From an uncultured Erysipelotrichaceae bacterium (GTDB taxonomy: Bacteria; Bacillota_I; Bacilli_A; Erysipelotrichales; Coprobacillaceae): 45,796 nt of DNA. The position numbers and the translations under genes were made by a program. Of the stretch, positions 33,718 through 42,275 are shown piece after piece. Position 1 is the stretch's first letter; every line of letters starts with the position of its first letter. The notes beneath the pieces were generated by a model. It was not told where the DNA came from, made no database searches, and was given only the letters and a program-made list of their open reading frames with translations. The DNA lies in assembly GCA_900538465.1 (NCBI GenBank), contig UPXV01000024.1, forward strand, positions 1-45,796, written 5' to 3'.

Positions 33718-33747
33718 GTGGTGATGGATTCATCACTTTTTGTTTTT
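33718..33747 (+). terminator. Terminator of the nucleoid-associated protein gene
   Basis: GTGATG pairs with CATCAC around GATT, followed by TTTTTGTTTTT. Confidence 0.75.
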
Positions 33748-33830
33748 CACTTATCCTTTATAGATACATTTATCAGTATATTCTTTTTAGGCTTAAAAAG
33801 AGATAATATTTTCAAAGGATGTGGTGAAAA

Positions 33831-34031
33831 ATGGTCAGTTATAAACCATTATATGAGACGATGAAAAAGCGTCATGAAACAACTTATACATTAATATATA
33901 AGCATGGTATTAATCCTAGAACAATCCATAACATAAAGAAAAACAAAGGAATTACAACTTTTACTTTGGAAAAACTTTGTCGTATTCTTAAATGTACACC
34001 TAATGATGTCATTGAGTTTGTTGATGAATAG
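33831..34031 (+). CDS. Small XRE-family transcriptional regulator
   Basis: A 66-residue protein that is almost entirely one Cro/C1-type helix-turn-helix, of the short HTH_26 (YozG-like) sort. VSYKPLYETMKKRH is the first helix, TLIYKHGINPRTIHNIKKNKG the DNA-reading part, and TFTLEKLCRILKCTPNDVIEFV the closing helices with the C-terminal strand. AAAGGATGTGGTG precedes the ATG. It stands alone just upstream of glgB; its targets are unknown, but its own gene and glgB are candidates. Confidence 0.85.
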   Translation: MVSYKPLYETMKKRHETTYTLIYKHGINPRTIHNIKKNKGITTFTLEKLCRILKCTPNDVIEFVDE

Positions 34032-34102
34032 GATAATATTTTTGTAAATACAAATTTTGTCAAAATTTAAATCATATCAAATGATGAATATTAATGCTTT
34101 TT

Positions 34103-34142
34103 AACCCCATTTCATGTATAATAAGATTATATGAAAGGGGTT
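34103..34142 (+). promoter_or_regulatory. Hairpin with embedded -10 element ahead of glgB
   Basis: AACCCCATTTCAT (34103-34115) pairs with ATGAAAGGGGTT (34131-34142), one bulged A, 12 paired bases. The loop holds a perfect TATAAT (34117-34122). The right arm contains the glgB ribosome site AAAGGGG and is followed by TTATT. Transcripts from upstream would fold and either end here or hide the ribosome site; transcripts starting at the internal promoter (near 34129) would lack the left arm. Confidence 0.55.
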
Positions 34143-34147
34143 TTATT

Positions 34148-36019
34148 ATGGCAAAATTAGATAATTTTTTAATTCAGTTATTTCATGAAGGAAATTGCTT
34201 AGAAATGTACAAAGTCTTTGGTGCCCATATGTGTGAAGAAGATGGTCAAAAAGGTGTACGTTTTAGTGTGTATGCTCCAAATGCTAGAAATGTTCAGATT
34301 GTTGGAGATTTTAATAAATGGGATGGAAATGAACATTATATGGAACGTTATACGGATGGAGGAATCTTTACTTTATTTGTTCCTAATATAAAACAGTATG
34401 ATACATATAAATATCGTATTGAAACACCTAATGGATCATGGGTTGATCGTGCTGATCCTTATGCATTCTTCAGTGAATTAAGACCAGCAACAGCTTCTAA
34501 GGTTTATAAGATTGATGGTTATAAATGGGCTGATAAACGTTGGATGAATAAAAGAACAAAAAACTTTGATAAAGTCTTGAATATTTATGAAGCTAATATT
34601 GGTTCTTGGAAAATGAAGAAAGATTTCACTGATGAAGAAGATGGTGAATATTATAGTTATGAGGAAATGATTGATGAAATTATTCCTTATGTTGTAGAAA
34701 ATGGTTTTTCTCATATTGAATTGATGCCTTTGATTGAATATCCTTTTGATGGTTCATGGGGATATCAGGCAACTGGTTATTTTAGTGCAACAAGTCGTTA
34801 TGGAAACCCTAAACAATTGATGGCATTTATCAATGCCTGTCATAAGAATAATATTGGTGTTATTATGGATTTTGTACCTGCTCATTTTGTAAAGGATGGA
34901 CATGGATTACATCAATTTGATGGTGGTTATGTTTATGAATATCCTGATATTAATTTAAGATATACAGAATGGGATAGTTGTTATTTTGATTTAGGAAGAG
35001 AAGAAGTGCGTAGTTTCTTAATGTCTTCAGTACATTTTTGGGCTCATTATTTCCATGTTGATGGTATTCGTTTTGATGCAATTAGTAATTTGATTTATTG
35101 GAAGGGCAATAAAGAACGTGGAGTCAATGATGGAGCTATTGAATTTATGAAACGTATGAATTCACATATGAGTGGATTGTTCCCAGGTGTTATGTTAATT
35201 GCTGAAGATTCTAGTGATTATCCAAATGTAACCAAAGCACCATGGGCTGGTGGATTAGGTTTTGATTATAAGTGGGATTTAGGATGGATGAATGATACAT
35301 TGGCTTATTTTAAAAAAGATCCAATTTTCCGTCAATATCCAGATACACATAATAAATTAACATTCTCAATGATGTATTTCTATCGTGAAAATTATATCTT
35401 ACCATTCTCTCATGATGAAGTTGTTCATAGTAAGGGAACAATTCTTGATAAGATGTGGGGAAATAATGAACAAAAATTCGCTCAATGTAAGGCTTTGTAT
35501 CTTTATATGATGACACATCCTGGAAAGAAATTAAACTTTATGGGAAATGAACTTGCAGAATATAAAGAATGGGATGAAAAGAAAGCTTTAGGATGGGTAT
35601 TACTAAAATATCCTCAACATGATTCATTCCATAGATACTTTAGTGACTTAAATCATTTGATTTTAGATCATCCAGCTTTATATCAATATGATTATTATCC
35701 AGAAGGATTTGAATGGTTGGTTGTTGATGATATGAAACAAAGTGTCTTTGCATATGCAAGATATGCACCTGATGGTGAAGTCCTTGTTTGTGTTATGAAC
35801 TTTGTAGGTAATAGTCATAAAGGATATCATATTCCTGTCCCTGTTGAAGGAACTTATAAAGAAATTATCAACAGTGATACAGATTACTATACAGGTGGTA
35901 ATATGACAAATAAAAGAGCAATTAAATCTAAAAAAATACCTGCTGTAAACAAAGAAAATTCGATTTTGGTTGACATTGCTCCATTTTCAGGTATGATATT
36001 TGAATTGAAGAGAAAGTAA
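34148..36019 (+). CDS. glgB: 1,4-alpha-glucan branching enzyme
   Basis: A 623-residue GH13 enzyme that makes alpha-1,6 branches in glycogen. An N-terminal CBM48 domain (about 30-125, with FSVYAPNARNVQIVGDFNKW) precedes the barrel. Catalytic residues are the nucleophile D310 in DGIRFDAI, acid/base E353 in LIAEDSS and D423 in FSHDEV; GSWGYQATGYFS is the branching-enzyme signature. The C-terminal beta domain is present. The frame is open from 34094, but AAAGGGG lies seven bases before the ATG at 34148. glgP follows after 14 bases in the same operon. Confidence 0.95.
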   Translation: MAKLDNFLIQLFHEGNCLEMYKVFGAHMCEEDGQKGVRFSVYAPNARNVQIVGDFNKWDGNEHYMERYTDGGIFTLFVPNIKQYDTYKYRIETPNGSWVDRADPYAFFSELRPATASKVYKIDGYKWADKRWMNKRTKNFDKVLNIYEANIGSWKMKKDFTDEEDGEYYSYEEMIDEIIPYVVENGFSHIELMPLIEYPFDGSWGYQATGYFSATSRYGNPKQLMAFINACHKNNIGVIMDFVPAHFVKDGHGLHQFDGGYVYEYPDINLRYTEWDSCYFDLGREEVRSFLMSSVHFWAHYFHVDGIRFDAISNLIYWKGNKERGVNDGAIEFMKRMNSHMSGLFPGVMLIAEDSSDYPNVTKAPWAGGLGFDYKWDLGWMNDTLAYFKKDPIFRQYPDTHNKLTFSMMYFYRENYILPFSHDEVVHSKGTILDKMWGNNEQKFAQCKALYLYMMTHPGKKLNFMGNELAEYKEWDEKKALGWVLLKYPQHDSFHRYFSDLNHLILDHPALYQYDYYPEGFEWLVVDDMKQSVFAYARYAPDGEVLVCVMNFVGNSHKGYHIPVPVEGTYKEIINSDTDYYTGGNMTNKRAIKSKKIPAVNKENSILVDIAPFSGMIFELKRK

Positions 36020-36033
36020 AGGGAGATAGATGT

Positions 36034-38430
36034 ATGTTTAAAACAAAAGAAGAATTTAAGTATGAGTTTTCTAAAAGAATCATAGAGTCTTATGGGAGAA
36101 CTGTAGAAGAATCTCATATTACTGAAAAATTTATGGTTCTTGAAACAATGGTAAGAGACTATGCGTCAGTCAACTGGGCAATGACAAAAATGGCTACCAG
36201 AACCAATTATCAAAAACAAGTTTATTATTTTTCAATGGAGTTCTTGATTGGTCGTCTTCTTGTCAACAATATGATGAACTTAGGAATTTATGAAATTGCT
36301 AAGGATGGATTGGCTGATTATGGAATTAATATTCATGATTTGGAAGAATTAGAATCAGATGCTGGTTTAGGTAATGGTGGTTTAGGAAGATTGGCAGCTT
36401 GTTTCATGGATTCATTAGCTTCACTTTCTTATCCAGCTTTTGGAAACACAATTCGTTATGAATATGGTTTGTTTAAACAAAAGATTGAAAATGGATATCA
36501 AGTAGAAGTTCCTGATCAATGGTTAAAATTAGGAAATATGTGGGAAGTTCGTAAACCAAAACATGCGGTTGATGTTAAATTTTGGGGGCATGTTGTTTGG
36601 AATGAAGAAACTGGAAAATGGGATCATGTTGATGCAGAATGTGTGCGTGCTGTTCCTTATGATATGCCAGTTGTTGGTAATGATACAACAGTAACCAATA
36701 CACTTCGTTTATGGCATGCAGAACCAAGTGATGAAATTCCACCAAACAAAGATTTTAGACAATATGCCCAAGAAGTCAGAGATATTTGTCAAACATTATA
36801 TCCTGATGATTCTACTTTGGCAGGTCGTACATTACGTTTAAAACAACAATATTTCTTTGTATCTGCGGGAATTCGTGTCATTATTAAAAATCATTTAAGA
36901 GTTTATCCAACATTGAGTAACTTCCATGAAAAAAATGTTATTCAATTAAATGATACACATCCTGTTTTAGCAATTCCTGAATTAATGAGAATTTTCATTG
37001 ATGAATATGATATGGAATGGGATGAAGCATGGCACATCACTTCTCATACATGTGCTTATACAAACCATACAATTTTAGCTGAAGCTTTAGAAAAATGGCC
37101 AGTGTCTACAATGGAATCATTATTACCAAGAATTTATCAAATTATTGAAGAAATTAATCGTAGATTTATTGGTTATGTGAAACAAGTGAGTGATCATGAT
37201 GATGATTTATTAAATCGTGTTATGATTATTAAAGATGGTCAAGTGCATATGGCTCATCTTGCAATTGCTGGAAGTTTTAGTGTGAATGGTGTTGCAAGAC
37301 TTCATACACAAATTTTAATGAATCAAGAAATGAAAGATTTTAATTTCTTGTATCCAAATAAATTTAATAACAAAACAAATGGAATTACACACAGAAGATG
37401 GTTAGCATATTCAAATCCTGAATTGTCTTCATTGTTAAATGAAACAATTGGAGATGAATGGATTAAACATCCAGAACAATTGGAAAAATTAATGAATTAT
37501 GTTGATGATTCAATTGTTCAAGGTAAATTCTATAATGTGAAACAACAAAGAAAACAAGTCTTGGCTGATTATATCTTAGAACACAATGGTATTCATATTG
37601 ATACAAATAGTATCTATGATATTCAAGTGAAGAGATTACATGCTTATAAACGTCAGTTATTGAATATTATGCATGTGATTTACTTGTATCAAGAAATGAA
37701 AGTGAATCCAGAGTTCAGAATTTATCCAAGAACATTTATCTTTGGAGCAAAAGCAGCTCCTGCATATTATTTTGCTAAAAAGGTTATTAAATTAATTAAT
37801 AGTGTTGCAGATGTTGTGAATAATGATCCTGAAACAAATGGATATTTAAAAGTTGTTTTCATTGAAAACTATGGAGTTACAATTGCTGAAAAGATTATGC
37901 CTGCAGCTGATGTTTCTGAACAAATCTCAACTGCTGGTAAAGAAGCAAGTGGAACTGGAAATATGAAATTCATGATGAATGGTGCTGTAACGATTGGAAC
38001 ATTAGATGGTGCTAACGTTGAAATTGCTGAACGTGTTGGTGATGACAATATTGTTATCTTTGGATTAAAAGATGATGAAGTCAATGCTTTAAGACAACAT
38101 GGTCAATACAATGCTTGGGATTACTATAATAATGATCCTCGTATCAAACGTGTTGTTGATTCATTAGTAGATGGTACATTCCATGAATCAAGAGAAGAAT
38201 TTAGAATGATTTTTGATGAATTAATGAATAGAAATGATGAATATTTCTTATTTGCTGATTTTGAATCATATTTAAATGCACAAATGAAGATTGATGAATT
38301 GTATCGTAACCGAGCAATTTGGTCTAAGATGTGCTTAGTTAATATTGCTCAATCTGGATATTTCTCTTCAGATCGTACAATTGAAGAATATGTTGCTGAT
38401 ATCTGGAAATTAGATAGAGTAAAAAGATAA
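36034..38430 (+). CDS. glgP: Glycogen/alpha-glucan phosphorylase
   Basis: A 798-residue GT35 enzyme that releases glucose 1-phosphate from glycogen or maltodextrin. The pyridoxal phosphate lysine is K645 in EASGTGNMKFMMNG. Other family segments are DAGLGNGGLGRLAACFMDS near 110-130, LNDTHPVLAIPELMR, the GITHRRWL segment and VKRLHAYKRQLLN. The length is normal. GGGAG precedes the ATG at 36034; another ATG four bases earlier is in a different frame. It is the second gene of glgB-glgP and ends in a bidirectional terminator. Confidence 0.95.
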   Translation: MFKTKEEFKYEFSKRIIESYGRTVEESHITEKFMVLETMVRDYASVNWAMTKMATRTNYQKQVYYFSMEFLIGRLLVNNMMNLGIYEIAKDGLADYGINIHDLEELESDAGLGNGGLGRLAACFMDSLASLSYPAFGNTIRYEYGLFKQKIENGYQVEVPDQWLKLGNMWEVRKPKHAVDVKFWGHVVWNEETGKWDHVDAECVRAVPYDMPVVGNDTTVTNTLRLWHAEPSDEIPPNKDFRQYAQEVRDICQTLYPDDSTLAGRTLRLKQQYFFVSAGIRVIIKNHLRVYPTLSNFHEKNVIQLNDTHPVLAIPELMRIFIDEYDMEWDEAWHITSHTCAYTNHTILAEALEKWPVSTMESLLPRIYQIIEEINRRFIGYVKQVSDHDDDLLNRVMIIKDGQVHMAHLAIAGSFSVNGVARLHTQILMNQEMKDFNFLYPNKFNNKTNGITHRRWLAYSNPELSSLLNETIGDEWIKHPEQLEKLMNYVDDSIVQGKFYNVKQQRKQVLADYILEHNGIHIDTNSIYDIQVKRLHAYKRQLLNIMHVIYLYQEMKVNPEFRIYPRTFIFGAKAAPAYYFAKKVIKLINSVADVVNNDPETNGYLKVVFIENYGVTIAEKIMPAADVSEQISTAGKEASGTGNMKFMMNGAVTIGTLDGANVEIAERVGDDNIVIFGLKDDEVNALRQHGQYNAWDYYNNDPRIKRVVDSLVDGTFHESREEFRMIFDELMNRNDEYFLFADFESYLNAQMKIDELYRNRAIWSKMCLVNIAQSGYFSSDRTIEEYVADIWKLDRVKR

Positions 38431-38455
38431 AGGAAAGTCCTAGGACTTTCCTTTT
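38429..38455. terminator. Bidirectional terminator between glgP and the epimerase gene
   Basis: AAAGGAAAGTCC and GGACTTTCCTTTT form a 12-bp or longer stem around only two bases (38441-38442). The epimerase stop codon lies at its centre (38440-38442). Confidence 0.8.
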
Positions 38456-39423
38456 ACAATCCATAAAATGGTATCGTTTAATGTTTCTTCAATTGGACGT
38501 GTTGTATAGTTAAGTTCTTTACAAGCTTTCTCGTGTGAAAACCGACAATGACTATTTAAAACACGTAAAGAGTATTTGGTATAGAGTGCTCTTGTGTGAT
38601 TCTTTTTGGAAACAAAATGAATGAAAGGTAATAACCCTTTTGCTAGAAAAAGAGGAATCATGATGATATGAGGGCCTCCATATATTTTTTTACTCATTTT
38701 TAAAATATCTTTGATTTCATAATATTGATTAGAAAGAATATAGGATTCTCCTTTTTTTCCATATTGTACAGCAAAAAGACATCCCTTAGCAACATCTCTC
38801 ACATCTACAAAATCATAACCACCTTTAACACAAAAGAGAAGATGGTAATGGATATAACTATCAATGAGTTGAACCAGATGATTACTGGTATCTCCATAAG
38901 GGCCAATAATGCCTGAAGGTAAAACAATGCTTGCATTTAATCCTTGTTTTATAGCTTCTATGACCAAAGCCGTTGCATCAGCCTTTGTCTTGGCATAGCC
39001 ACCATCAACATCATCAGGTGAATAGATATTTGTTTCACTCATGATGCCAGGACATTCTTTCATAGCATGAACAGAACTCACATAAACAAAACGATGAACA
39101 TGATTTCTTAAGGATAAATCAAGAATATTTTTGGTACCTAAAACATTGACTTGATAAAGATGAGGGGAGACTTCATCATCAATACTAATAAGACCTGCTG
39201 TATGAATGACAAAAACTTGATAGCCATCAGTGTTTTTAAATAGAGCTTGAAGGGTATCTTTTTGACAAATATCTCCTTCGATATAAGTAACATCATTGGC
39301 ATATTTTCTTTTGTGATGGGGTAAAATAAGACCTCTTATAGCAACGTTTTGTTGAATTAAATAGTGAATGATTGTATTGCCTAAGTGACCATCAGCTCCG
39401 CTGATAATGAATAAGGGTTTCAT
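38440..39423 (-). CDS. NAD-dependent epimerase/dehydratase (extended SDR) family protein
   Basis: A 327-residue extended short-chain dehydrogenase/reductase. The nucleotide-binding loop is SGADGHLGNT near residues 8-17, the DxxD-like strand is YIEGDICQ, and the active-site pair is VSSVHAM and YAKTK (YxxxK). The C-terminus (about 230-327) is variable and holds the substrate site, with a hydrophobic stretch IIMIPLFLAKGLLPFI. It resembles dihydroflavonol-reductase/hydroxysteroid-type SDRs. No substrate can be named. The frame opens at 39468, but AAAGAG lies nine bases before the ATG at 39423. It is inserted, on the other strand, between the glgBP and pulA genes. Confidence 0.83.
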   Translation of the reverse strand: MKPLFIISGADGHLGNTIIHYLIQQNVAIRGLILPHHKRKYANDVTYIEGDICQKDTLQALFKNTDGYQVFVIHTAGLISIDDEVSPHLYQVNVLGTKNILDLSLRNHVHRFVYVSSVHAMKECPGIMSETNIYSPDDVDGGYAKTKADATALVIEAIKQGLNASIVLPSGIIGPYGDTSNHLVQLIDSYIHYHLLFCVKGGYDFVDVRDVAKGCLFAVQYGKKGESYILSNQYYEIKDILKMSKKIYGGPHIIMIPLFLAKGLLPFIHFVSKKNHTRALYTKYSLRVLNSHCRFSHEKACKELNYTTRPIEETLNDTILWIVKGKS

Positions 39424-39508
39424 TTTTATCATCTCTTTTCTATTTGAATTATAGGTCCATGAAAACATTTGTGCAATGAATACGATAAGATATCAGCAAT
39501 TTTATAAC

Positions 39509-39538
39509 TTGACATTCTTTGATAGTTTTTTATATATG
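39509..39538 (+). promoter_or_regulatory. Candidate promoter of pulA
   Basis: Perfect TTGACA at 39509-39514 followed after 16-18 bases by TATATA/TATATG. A second -10-like TATACT lies at 39546-39551 without a good -35. Confidence 0.4.
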
Positions 39539-39612
39539 TTTGTGTTATACTAAAAACGTAAGAGAAAAGGTTGACTTTATCTCACTTTTTTTGCTTGGAA
39601 AGGAAGAATAAT

Positions 39613-41703
39613 ATGGAAGAAACTGCAGTGAGAATGAAAGCATACGCTGTTAATTTTAATGAAATTAGGGTGTATCTTTCACAGAACTATTATAATGGAA
39701 TTAGCAGTAAATTTTATTTAAAGGATTTAGAAACAGATGAATTGGTTTTATTAACAGGTGATGCTCTTGGAAGTTCTTATGATAATTTTAGAGAGTATGC
39801 TTTTCATATTTCTTTTAAAATGGGTCGTGTTTATAAAATAATTGATGCTTATGGGTTATCATGTCTTTTAGATTTTTCTAAGTTATCAATGTGTAAAGAA
39901 TTTGATGAACTTTATTTTTATGAAGGAAATGATTTAGGGAATCAGTATACTCCTCAAAAAACAACATTTAAAGTTTGGGCACCTTTATCAACAGGCGTTC
40001 TTTTAAAAATTTATAAGGAAGGTCAAAGTTATATTTATCCAATGGAAAGAGGATTAAAAGGTGTTTATAGTTGCGAGGTTCAAGGTGATTTAGAAAATAC
40101 GCATTATTTTTATTTGGTTAAACATGCTGGAAATTATGAGATTACACTTGATCCATATGCTTATGCTTCTTCATCTAATGGAAGAACAAGTATTATTGTT
40201 GATATTAAAAAGACACCAATGCCTCAAGCACATCTTCCTGTTTTAGAACATAAAACAGATGCTATTATTTATGAAACAAGTGTGAGAGATTTTTCAATGT
40301 CTTCTACAAGTGGAATGAAAAACAAAGGGAAATTCTTAGCTTTTAGTGAACCTCATACATCTACAGATAGTGGAAATCCAACAGGATTAGATTATTTATC
40401 ATGTTTAGGGATTACACATGTTCAATTAATGCCTATTAATGATTTTGCAACAGTGGATGAAAAGAATCCAACTGAACTTTATAATTGGGGATATGATCCT
40501 GCCCAATACAATGTCACAGAGGGAAGCTATGTGACAGACCCTGATGATGGTTATAAACGTATTGTAGAAGCTCAACAAATGGTAGAAGCATTGCATTCAC
40601 GTGGATTGAGAGTTGTTTTAGATGTGGTTTATAATCATATGCATGATGTGAACATGAATGCCTTGGAGAAAACTGTACCACATTATTACTTTAGACGAAA
40701 TGATGATGGGAGTTTATCAAATGGATCATGGTGTGGCAATGATTTGAATACAACGGCTTTGATGTGTCGAAAATATATTTTGGATATGTGTAAAAGATGG
40801 CAAGTTTTGTATGGCATTGATGGTTTTAGATTTGATTTGATGGGTCTTATTGATATTGATACTATGCGTTTAATTGATGCTCAAGGAAAAGCGATTGATC
40901 CTTCTTTTATGGTTTATGGAGAAGGCTGGAATATGATGACAGCTTTAGCGGAAGATAAACGTACAACGATTCAAAACAATCGATTAACACCTCATATTGG
41001 TTTCTTTAATGATTATTTTAGAGATACTTTAAGAGGAACCAATCAAATGGAATCAAAAGGTTACTTTTCTGGTGATACATATAAGACCAATGATGCAATG
41101 AAGGCAATGTGTGATCTTGATAAGTTTGATAATATTTCTCAATCTATTAATTATGTAGAATGTCATGATAATGCAACATGTTATGATAAGTTACAGATTT
41201 CTAATTATGATGAGGATGAGGAAACAAAGAAAAAACGTTTGCGTTTGTTGTTGGCAGCTGTTATTTTATCACAAGGTGTTCCATTCCTTCATAGTGGTCA
41301 AGAATTTTTTAGAACAAAAGGTGGACAATCAAATACCTATAATGCCGGTGATCAGGTGAATGCATTGGATTGGAATCGTAAGGATTTTGAAATGGATACG
41401 ATTCAATTTGTACAATTTTTAATTCATTTAAGAAAGAATAATCCTTGCTTTAGATATGATGATTATGATATGATACGAGAAAATGTAAAAATGGAAAACA
41501 TTGACCATCGTATGATTCAATATTCATTACATCAAGAAAATGGAGAATATAGTGATATTATTGTTTATTTCAATGCTTCAACTGATGATGTAAGTGTTGA
41601 TGTAGAAGATGGATATTCTGTTTTATTCCATACACAAAAAGGTGAAATTGTAGAGAAAAAATTAGTGGTTAATGGTGTGTGTTTAGCCATTCTTGTAAGA
41701 TAG
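39613..41703 (+). CDS. pulA: Type I pullulanase (alpha-glucan debranching enzyme)
   Basis: A 696-residue GH13 enzyme that cuts alpha-1,6 branches in pullulan, limit dextrin or glycogen. There is no signal peptide, so it acts in the cytosol on internal glucan. An N-terminal domain (about 1-100) and CBM48 (about 110-205) precede the barrel. YNWGYDP (290-296) is the type I pullulanase signature. Catalytic residues are D408 in DGFRFDLMG, E437 in YGEGW and D519 in VECHDN. AAAGGAAGA precedes the ATG at 39613. pth begins eight bases after the stop and its ribosome site overlaps the pulA stop codon. Confidence 0.94.
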   Translation: MEETAVRMKAYAVNFNEIRVYLSQNYYNGISSKFYLKDLETDELVLLTGDALGSSYDNFREYAFHISFKMGRVYKIIDAYGLSCLLDFSKLSMCKEFDELYFYEGNDLGNQYTPQKTTFKVWAPLSTGVLLKIYKEGQSYIYPMERGLKGVYSCEVQGDLENTHYFYLVKHAGNYEITLDPYAYASSSNGRTSIIVDIKKTPMPQAHLPVLEHKTDAIIYETSVRDFSMSSTSGMKNKGKFLAFSEPHTSTDSGNPTGLDYLSCLGITHVQLMPINDFATVDEKNPTELYNWGYDPAQYNVTEGSYVTDPDDGYKRIVEAQQMVEALHSRGLRVVLDVVYNHMHDVNMNALEKTVPHYYFRRNDDGSLSNGSWCGNDLNTTALMCRKYILDMCKRWQVLYGIDGFRFDLMGLIDIDTMRLIDAQGKAIDPSFMVYGEGWNMMTALAEDKRTTIQNNRLTPHIGFFNDYFRDTLRGTNQMESKGYFSGDTYKTNDAMKAMCDLDKFDNISQSINYVECHDNATCYDKLQISNYDEDEETKKKRLRLLLAAVILSQGVPFLHSGQEFFRTKGGQSNTYNAGDQVNALDWNRKDFEMDTIQFVQFLIHLRKNNPCFRYDDYDMIRENVKMENIDHRMIQYSLHQENGEYSDIIVYFNASTDDVSVDVEDGYSVLFHTQKGEIVEKKLVVNGVCLAILVR

Positions 41704-41711
41704 GAGTTAGT

Positions 41712-42266
41712 ATGAAATTAATTGTTGGTTTAGGGAATCCTGGTAAGGAGTATGAAGGAACACGTCATAATGTTGGGTTTATGGTTATGGATCGTTTGGC
41801 TGATACAATGAATGTTTCTATCAATTCTTCTAAGTTTAAGGGTGAATATGTTAAATTGAAATATCAAGGTGAAGATGTGATATTGTTAAAACCAATGACT
41901 TATATGAATAATTCTGGGGAATCAGTGATTCAAGTTATGAATTATTTTAAGATTGATGTAGAGGATTTATTGGTTATTTATGATGATATGGATATGCCAG
42001 TAGGAAAATTGCGTTTACGTGAAAGTGGTAGTGCTGGTGGACATAATGGTGTAAAAAGCATCATTGCGCATGTAGGCACACAAAAGTTTAAACGTATTCG
42101 TGTGGGTATTGATAAGCATCCTCATATTAAGGTTGTTGATTATGTGTTGGGACACTTTGATAAAAATGAGCGTATTCAAATTGATGAAGGAATTGAAAAT
42201 GCTGTTAAGGCTGTAGAACTTTATCTCAATAAAGATTTTATTGCATCAATGAATGGATTCAATTAG
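41712..42266 (+). CDS. pth: Peptidyl-tRNA hydrolase
   Basis: A 184-residue enzyme that frees tRNA from dropped peptidyl-tRNAs. The N-terminus LIVGLGNPGKEYEGTRHNVG has the essential N9 and H19; DDMDMPVG holds the conserved aspartate and GGHNG the late asparagine. The length is typical. The TAGGAG site overlaps the pulA stop, so pth is read from the pulA transcript at least in part. mfd follows after nine bases; the pth-mfd order is common in Firmicutes, but pulA in front of it is unusual. Confidence 0.96.
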   Translation: MKLIVGLGNPGKEYEGTRHNVGFMVMDRLADTMNVSINSSKFKGEYVKLKYQGEDVILLKPMTYMNNSGESVIQVMNYFKIDVEDLLVIYDDMDMPVGKLRLRESGSAGGHNGVKSIIAHVGTQKFKRIRVGIDKHPHIKVVDYVLGHFDKNERIQIDEGIENAVKAVELYLNKDFIASMNGFN

Positions 42267-42275
42267 GAGGTAAAG

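Noticed and set aside
34148..41703. Secreted amylolytic system
   Set aside because: Neither GlgB nor the pullulanase has a signal peptide or cell-wall anchor; both are cytosolic.
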